A stretch of DNA of 64,000 nucleotides, taken from contig NC_133390.1 in NCBI RefSeq assembly GCF_047511655.1, positions 131,679,583-131,743,582 of the forward strand. Reading direction: 5' to 3'. How positions within the stretch are numbered: position 1 is the first letter of the stretch; every line of letters begins with the position of its first letter. The translations under genes and the position numbers were made by a program. Shown in pieces: positions 51,950-61,000 of this stretch. Under the pieces are notes generated by a model. The model was not told the origin of the DNA, searched no databases, and worked only from the letters and a program-made list of their open reading frames with translations. Source of the stretch: Castor canadensis. Its lineage: Eukaryota > Chordata > Mammalia > Rodentia > Castoridae.

Positions 51950-54900
51950 GCGATGTAGAAGGAAAAACCTGTTGGTTAAGAGACATATCAACAGATCTCA
52001 ATGCAAGGACCTTCCAAAGGGGTCCTGATTAAAACAAACAGTTAAAATATGTGTGGGGTTGGGGATGTAGTTCAGTAGTAGAGCACTTGCCTAGCATACA
52101 CAAGGCCCTAGGTTCAATGCCCAGAACTTAAAGAAAAAAAAAATTGTAGTTTAGCTGGGCAGTGGTACACATCTGTAGTCCCCTGCTCCAGAGGCTTCGG
52201 GAGCTTAGGCAGGAGGATCTTAAGCCCAGGAGTTCCAGGTCAGTCTGGGCAATATAGCAAGAGAGACCTTGTCTAAAAATAAAAATAACATTTGTAACTT
52301 TTTTTTTTTTTTGGTCATACTAGGGTTTGAACTCAGAGCTTCATACTTGTGAAGCAGGTACTCTATCACTTAAATCACTCCTCCAGCCAACATTTGTAAC
52401 TTCAATGAGACAAACGGGCATTTGGTCCCTGAGTGGATGGATATTTACTGATGTGGAGGAATTCTTGTACAGTGATGGATGTGTGGTGATGTTTAAGAGT
52501 GGCTTAGGAGAAAAACCTTGTTTCATAAAGATGGGCGATGAAGTATTTAAGAGTGAAGTATCAATGCTGCGATCCACTGCAGAGTGGTTCCACAGAAGTG
52601 TGGGCATGGGTTTGTGGATAGAAGCATATCTTCCTATTTTTCTTAAGGTTTAAAGCTTTTCATAGCAACATTTTATTATTTATTTTTTATTTCTTTTATT
52701 CATATGTGCATACAATGTTTGCGTCATTTCTCCTTCCCTTTTCCCCACCCCCTCTCTCTCCCCACCTCTCTCTCCCCCACTTCCCCCCACCCCGCCCCTA
52801 TACCCGGCAGAAACTATTTTGCCCTTATCTCTAATTTTGTTGAAGAGAGAGTATAAGCAATAATAGGAAGGACCAAGGGGTTTTGCTAGTTGAGATAGGA
52901 TAGCTATACAGGGAGTTTACTCGCGTTGTCAAAGCAACATTTTAAAACTTTCAAAAAAGTCTATCACTATGGGCTTTACACACTGAAATACTGACTAACA
53001 AAAATGCATGATTTCCAAAATTTGTTTCCAAAATACTAGGTGACAAGGGTGAACAGAGACCAAACAAGGTGAGGTAAGCAGGTGCTGGCCTGAGGAGGTG
53101 TCCTCTCCCCTGAAGCTACCTTTGCAGGTGCTAAAGTTTGAGGACAGGAGAGCCTTGCAGGCCAAAGAGACACACCTGTGCCCACCTCACATATGCCAGT
53201 CATTTCCCGTCAGAGTGGAGCCCAGTCTGCAGGTGCCTCACAGAGAGGGGGTGGTGTTCCAAGGCAGCCCCTCAAAATGCAGCTGCACTCCAAGCAGCCC
53301 ACATTCTGTGACAGACCCAGGCACTGGCTGGGCATGAGGAGGTGATGACATCACATCAACTACTCAGAAGTATGTGTCACAGGGAATAAACAAACGAAAA
53401 CCATGCTGAGCTCAGAGTAGCCTCATGTGGTTACTCTGGTTTGACATGGGCCAAAGTTACCCCATGTCACTTTGGCCATGGTGCACCATGAAATCCTGGG
53501 CGTACACAAAGAAAAGTGCATACCCTCTAATAGGGGTGTGGCCATTGAGTCTGGGGATCCCTGAGTCCTGTGAGCTGGACAGGCAGGATCCCATCCTCTT
53601 CCTTCATATTCAGCCAACCTGTAAAGGGTTCCTTCCCCACTCATGAACCCCTTATGACCAGGTGCCACCAGCATTCTTTGTGTGCTGCCACCTGCCTTCT
53701 AAGTGGGGGGTCATGTGCTCATCCTGGGCCCAGAATCACCAAAAGAAATGAAGTCACCTCACCTTGCCCCCGATCATAACAGTCCTGGGCACAAAGGCCT
53801 TGGCCGGGTCCTTCTTTATTCCTGCAGAACAAACAGGAGATTCAAGTGAGGCCACCTGAAAGCAGACCACCCCTGCCCAGCACGCTATGGCGACCCAGCA
53901 ACCTAGAGATCAATCTGGAGTGTGGACAGGCAGGTTCAGCAAGGCATGCACTTTGGTCTGAGGGCACAGGTAGGTGGTAAGCAGCATGTGGCCATGGCCC
54001 TTGATATCCACTAGGAACCTGGCACTTACAGGAGGTCGAGGCCACCCTTCCTGGTTTGTGAGGAGGGCCAGCCAGGACCACTGATGACGAACCGTGCAGC
54101 ATCTTGAGCAAAGACATTTTTTCCTGAGGGCTCTGAAAGAGCTGTACCTGAATTTCCACCAAAGCCCAACCCAGCAGCCTGTGTGGCTCTGGTCACTGGT
54201 ATTCAAGGCCCTTGTATGTGAAGGGCACCCATGTTTCTAAAACGTATTTTAAACATGCTGTTTTGCCAGGCACTGGTGGTTCATGCCTGTAATCCTAGCA
54301 ACTCAGGAGGCAGAGCTCAGGAAGATCACAGTTCAAAGCCAGCTCCAGGCAAATAGTTTGCGAGACCCTATCTCAAAAACACCATCACTAAAAGGGGCTG
54401 GCAGAGTGGCTTAAATGGTAAGAGTGCCGGTTAAGAGCGCCTGCTGGCTTGAGATCCTGAGTTCAAACCCCAGTGCCCCCCAAAATAAATAAATAAACAA
54501 ACAAACATCTGGCTTTGATGACATAGAGAGGGGCCCTCACTATTGTGGTTTGGCACCATCAGCCCTTGAGGGGTTAAAGGTGAGACTTTAAGCCTCCCTG
54601 TGACATGGGGTGTGCTACTGTTAGGAAATGCCCCCTAAAAGGCCCATATTCTAAAGGCTTAGCCACTAGTACATGGTGCCACTGAGGTGGTGCAGCATTT
54701 AGGAAGTGGGACCCTGTGGAAGGACATTAGGTTGTTTGGGACATGTCCTTAAAGAGGATATTGGGACCTAGCTCCTTCGTGCCTCTCTCTGCTTCCTGGC
54801 TGCCATGAGGTGAGCAGACCTCCTCTCCCATTTTCTCTCACAATGATGTCCCATGGTTGACACAGGCCCAAAGCATGTAGACTAAAACTTCTGAAAGCCT

Positions 54901-57900
54901 GAGCCAAAATGAACCTTTCTTCCTCATAAGTTGATTCCCTCAGGTATTTTGTTACAGTGATGGAAAGCTGACTATCACAGTTTGAGAGGCCCCTCCTGCA
55001 CAGACATGGACAGGAACAGAGCCACAGTGGTTGGCTCATGTGAGCCCAAGATCCGGGAATGCCTCACCAGGCTGAGTCTCAGATTTCGGTTGGGAGTGAT
55101 GGTGTCCACAAAAGGACAACAGGCAGTGCTAGATGCCATGCACAGGCCAGGAACCAGGTGGGGCAGTAAGGAGTTTGGGCTTAGTCTGAGCTAGGAGAGA
55201 CTTGGGGAGACAAGACAAAAGGCCACAGGGAAGTGTCACAGGTTGAGAAAATTTGGCTCTGGCCCATCAAGAGGAGAGTCTGGGAGTTGCCCGGCACAGA
55301 GGAAGTTTTCTAGATAGTCCTTGGCCATCTGACTCACCCACAAGAATAGCAAAAATCAACACACATGGTTTCACTAAAGACAGTGAAAAGTGGAACTGAC
55401 CTCCTGCACAAACTATCAACTGGGAAAGACCACACAGACATAGCGCAAGACCCTGGGGAGGTGACCATGCAGACAGGAGATAGCAGGGCACAGGAAGGAA
55501 GTGCAGCAGGAGGGAACCAACACCACGTAACAGGACAAGGAAGGTTTAAAAGTGTTCAGTGAGAAGCCAACCACAAGGAGCAGTGAAATAACCTACGATA
55601 TACCTCCCTGCACTGCAGAACACCAAAATGACAGAACCAAACAAATGTTCTAAATGTCTTTCAAGAAAAACCCCTTGAGCTGGGCGCCAGTTATCCCAGC
55701 TACTCAGGAAGCACAGATCAGGAGGATCTCGGTTCAAAGCCAGCACAGGAAAATAGTTCATGAGACCCTATGTTGAAAAAATTCTTCACAAAAAAGGGCT
55801 TGGTGGAGTGGCTCAAGGTGTAGGCTCTGAGTTCAAACCCCACTATTGCAAAAACAAAGAAGAAAGAAAGAAAAAAAGAAAGAAAGAAAAGAAAAATTAC
55901 TCAAAATAATACAATTAATTTATTTGTTCGAAGAACACCAAGCGTGGAGGAGAAGTGGCCAGTGTAGTCAGCACCAAGAATAAGCTACACACAAGATCAA
56001 CTCTCACCCTCAAGATGGTGGTTTGGGAGCCCAAAAGATGCTCCAGGAAGAAGGAAGCCAAGGTTGGCAATATTAGCCCAAATGCCCCTCACTGTGGAAG
56101 GTTACAGACTACACTGAACAAGGGGGGTTGGGCAAGGTTGCCCCCACAGGCCCTTGTTGTGAACTAGAGGCAAATCTGACCGGCAAGTCGGGGCTGAGCC
56201 AAAGGACTGGCAGTGAGCAATGCATGTATCTATCTGTAGGCTGAAATGAAATGAAGTCAGGGACATGAGATCTGGAAGTGTCAAGGCTGTGTGCTCTGAT
56301 AGTTGGGGAGTGAGACAAGTACATACAAACACATGCAGGCACATGGAGCAAGGAGGAAGAGGAGGCGGGAACAGCACAAGCCTGCTGGCTGCCTTCCCTA
56401 AAAGCTGGGAATCACAGGGCATCATTCAAAGCTAACAAACCAAACAGGAGTCAATGGGTAAGGAAAAGCACAAAGGTGCTGGCGATGTGGCTCAGGTGGC
56501 AAGCACGAGGCCCCAAGTTCAAATCCCAGTACATCCAAAAAAAAGAAAAAAAAAAACCCTAAAGGCAAACACTAAAAGGAGAGGCTGCAATTGACTGCAG
56601 GTGGGGGCTAGAGTGGGAGGAAGGGAAGAGCGATCAGCAATTCTCACTGCTGCTCACAATTAGGGGACCAGGATTTACAAGTGGGGACTTAGGGATACAA
56701 CAAGGGAAATGCCAGATGTCACAACTGCAGAAATAAATAGGCAATGAAAACAAGAGACTAAGGTTCCCAAGAACTACTGTGTGGCCAGGAAATCACATGC
56801 AGGCTCACGGGCACGGCATCCAGAATCTATCCTAGTATGGACGTGGCTTAGAAGAACCCAGGTGGTTCCCTCCATTGGACCCACACCTCCAGCTTTTTTT
56901 GTTTTTGTCATTTTTCATATAGAATCTCACACTTTTTGCCCAGGCCAGCCTCAAACTATGATTCTCCTGCCTATGCCTCCTACCTCGCTAGGATTACAGA
57001 AGTATGCCACTATGCACACTTTGTTTTTTTGAGGACAGGCTCTTGCTAACTTTTTTTTGTGCATGCTGACTTTGAACTGTGATCCTCCTATCTCTGCTTC
57101 CATGTAGCTAGGATTACAGGTATGAGCCACCCAGCTTGAGATCTGACATTCTTGAGGAAGTTTTGTATGTTGGAAGAGTATTTACAGTACTTTTGGTTTT
57201 TAAGAATATTCATTTTATTATGTTACAAATTTTAGAAACCTAGTTTTTCCTAAATGTTCTATTTCCTTATTTATTTACCTACCAAATATTCACATTTACT
57301 TTTAAGGTGTTGCTGATGCATGTTTGTTCTCATAATTAAATATCTGTAGGCAATTTAACCTATACTTACAAATTTAACATATGTATGTGTGAAAAAATAT
57401 ATGTGTGTATATATATAATTTTTTTTTGTGACAGAGTCTTCTATATAGCCCAGGCTGGCTTTGAATTTGAAATCCTTCTATCTTTGCCTCCCAACTCCCA
57501 AGTGCATGTGTTGCTATGCACAGCTTACCATTTGTTTGTTTTGTAGTTGTTTTGAGATAGGGTCTCAAAAAGGCTGAGCTGGGACTTGCTATGTAAACCA
57601 GGCTGGCACCAAACTCACATCCTCCTGCCTCAGTCTCCCAAAAGCTGAGATTATAAGCGTGTGCCAACATGGCCGGTTTTACTATTCTATTTTCTATACA
57701 TACATGTTAAATTGCTTGAGTAAGCAGTCTTTCCAATCAACATAAAACTTGTAGAAAAAATAAGTTTAAAGTAAAAAAACCACCACCACCAACAAAAAAA
57801 CTTAAGACTCTGCCTTGGAGCCCTGCAGAGTTCCACCTACACCAAGGTCTCAATGGATTACTCCTGGCCTCCACTGAGGTTCCACAACCACTTGGGTTCA

Positions 57901-57977
57901 CCTGTTCCTATACTTCAGGCTCTGGGCACTGAGCACACCAAAACATGACCATCGCTCAAAATAAACATGCCATGTCA

Positions 57978-58012
<35 letters not shown>

Positions 58013-61000
58013 ATTGTGTGAGGAAGGAAGGCCGGGGGTCCGAAGATAAGCTGGGAGCAGGAGCAAGGCTTGAAGCAGCTGTGGGTCTAGAGGAAGGGGG
58101 TGGCCCAGGACCCTCACTCACGGTTGTACAGGGTGACGATGTGCAGGCAGTTGAGCAGCTGCCGCTTGTACTCGTGGATCCTCTTCACGTGCACATCAAA
58201 CATGGAGGAGGGGTTGATCTTCACCTTATACTCCTGCTCCAGGAAGGCGGAGAACTTCAGCTTGTTTTCCTGGGGAGAAGGGATGGAAAGATGGCTGCCC
58301 AGTTCATAAGAACCACTCTAGGAGTGCTCCAAGGTCCTAACAGCACTCTAGCTTTCCGCTCAGCCCAGAGAACATCTCTTCCGATCAGCTAATCAGTGGG
58401 GACAGGATGGCAGGTTGAGACCAGAGCCAGGGGCAGAGTCAGCATTGGGGAGGACCAGGGAAGAGAGGACCAAGGGCGACACTGAAAATGCATGCACTGG
58501 AATAAAAATGGCAGAAACAGATGAAAAGCTACTAGGGCCAGTGCAAACCTGCAGCTAAGCAGGAGAGCAGAACAAAGGGAAACAGTGAGTGTCATATGCA
58601 GGCAAGGGTGAGGCACAGGAAGTGAGAAAAGGTTTTAAAGACTAAAATGGAAAACTGTTTGGGATCTTTAAGATCCCACCGCTGCCCCATGGGCACTCAA
58701 TCAGGCACTCATGGTGCCTCAGATACACTGAGCAACACCACCAGATGTCACCCTGTGTGGATATCCAGCTCCTGGCAAGGTTTGGAGCCTCCAGTGACCC
58801 AGCCCTGATCTGGTCTAGGGGAGGCCATGGACGCTGCTCTCTAGGATGGAACTGGAATCTCACTGCAGGCAGCTTCCCTACACATCTGCTGCTGTGACAG
58901 CGAGCAGGACAAAGCTGGAGTGGCCTGGGGTCTGCAACATCTGCCTACTGATGCTCAAGCTCATGCAGGTTCTCATCTGGAAAGCTGATTAGAGACCTGA
59001 TATCCTGACCCCCAAGTGGCCTTTCCAAGTCCCTTGGAGATGCTGCATGGGTCTACACAGATCCTGAGTCAGGGGTCTGAGGGAAATAGACCCGGGGCCG
59101 TGGGGACTTACCTGCTTGACTTTGGCCACATCTCTGATGAATACCTCATCACTGACCAGAGGCAGCAGTTTCTTCAGTTGGCTCAGGTCAGTCAGGAAGC
59201 CTTCCCCAATTCTCTGGGAAATGTAAAGGGTACATATGACTTCTGTTCACCGTGCCTTGGCCTCCACCAGGCTGTCCTGTGTGTTGCCCCACACCTCTGC
59301 TTTCCCTGGGATCTGTATGCCTCTCTAGGCCCTCACAGCATCCCCTTCTCAGGACAACTCATACCCATAGCCACATGGTCACATGGATGGAGCCCTGCCT
59401 TCTCTATCATGAGACTGGAGCTTACTCCTTGGTGGTGCTGCTAAGAAGTTCAAGTTGTGCCACCTCAATTGTCTACAACAAACTCATGAACCTCCCTCAG
59501 GCCCTGACTCCCATGGTCCCTGACTGGGACTCGATCACAGGCTGACACATGGGGCCAGTAGGACAGGTTCTCCTTGCCTCCTCCACCACTGTGAACAGCA
59601 GCAGTTTCCAAACCAACATCTCTTCCAAGGTCCCCTTCTACTAAGGCTCCTTCTGCTGGCCTGTTGTTACTCCAGCCTCTCTTCACTCATCTTGCCTGTG
59701 GGGGAAGCTGCACTGGCCTTCCAGTACCCACAGGGGCCCTGGTATTGTCCCAGATCTGCCCACAGCACTGCTTCCAGTGGAAGCCCTCCTTGACCAGAGA
59801 GCCAGCAGGCAGTCTCTGCATGGCAACCTCACAACTCTACTCTTCAAGGGAGGCCGTGGGCATGGTGCTCACAGCCATCTATGCAGGCCAGACTATAGCA
59901 CAGGACCTAGCATTGAAAGCAGGTAAATAAGGAAAGAAGCTTCTGACCTCTACCAGTATGGTCAGCCTCTTCAACAGGAGGCCTGTGACTGCTGCTTAGC
60001 TATATACCACAGCCCTTCCTGAAGCCCAAGCATGCTTCTGAACTTGTACATGGGGCCAGAACTGCACTGACTTGCCTTTGTCCAGCAGCCTCATCTGCTC
60101 ATGTCTAGGTAGGGCTACTGTTTGTCAACATGCAAAAAAAAGAAAAAAAAAGATTCCCACCATCCACTCAGTGATGGGCTTAATGACCCTGCTCAGTGAC
60201 AACTACAGCATCTAACTTGGCTTCCTATAGCCTCAGACCTGGTGTCTCTGGAGGACACAGGGCAAGGCTAGAGCTGGCCATTGGTGGCTCATGCCTGCAA
60301 TTCTAGCTACTCAAGAGGCAGAGATCAGGAGGATCGAGGTTCGAAGCCAGCCTGGGCAATCAGTTCTCAAGACCCTATCTCAAAAAAACCCATCACAAAA
60401 AAAAAGGGCTGGTGGAGTGGCTCAAGGTGTAGACCCTGAGTTCAAGCCCCAGTACTGCCAAAAAAAAAAAAAAAAAAAAAAAAAAGCAAAGCCAAGACTC
60501 ACCTCCACGATGATGTCTGCCAGACCTGGGTTGCACAGCAATAGCCACCGCCGGGGTGTGATGCCATTAGTTTTATTCTGAAACTTCTCTGGCTCCAGCT
60601 CATAAAAATCCTTAAAGCTACAAACACAGAAAATGGGGAATTGTCACAAAGCCTGTGTTTTGAACCAGGTGCGCAACAGAATATAAGGAGCTTTCAGGAA
60701 TTCCCTGGGAGGTCCTACAGCTTGGTTGGTTGTTTTATTTTCTGAAGCGTGCAGACCAATTACCATCACTGCACACCATGGGACCAGCCTGAAGGCAGCA
60801 TGTGTCTACCACATACAGCTGTGGGCAGTTGCTGGCTGTAACCTCCTAGGTGTTATACTTGGCCATTTTCCAGAGGTCTACAGGAAACAGTGCAGGTTAT
60901 GACCATGGAGACTGAAGAAGCTTCAGATCTTGGGCCCTGGGCTTAGTTGCCTCATCTGTTAAGCTGGGGAAATACCCAACTCAGAGGGTCTGAAACAGAA

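Larger units (their letters stand above)
51416..53762. other. PYGB: PYGB intron 15
   Basis: 2.35 kb. Holds the (TA)n tract (51.9 kb), three adjacent SINEs (52.06-52.39 kb) and a short L1 3' end (52.68-52.93 kb). 52.95-53.76 kb shows nothing recognised. Confidence 0.7.
53822..58121. other. PYGB: PYGB intron 14
   Basis: 4.3 kb, the largest PYGB intron seen here. Holds SINEs at 54.27-54.50, 55.68-55.90, 56.48-56.56, 56.89-57.14 and 57.42-57.68 kb, an old repeat at 54.64-54.98 kb and a (CA)n tract at 58.0 kb. Confidence 0.7.

Noticed and set aside
51698-52028. Open frames on both strands with IYIYIY repeats
   Set aside because: They are translations of the (TA)n microsatellite and flanking intron, not genes.
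57967-58392. 141-codon plus-strand frame beginning in a (CA)n repeat
   Set aside because: Antisense shadow of PYGB exon 14.
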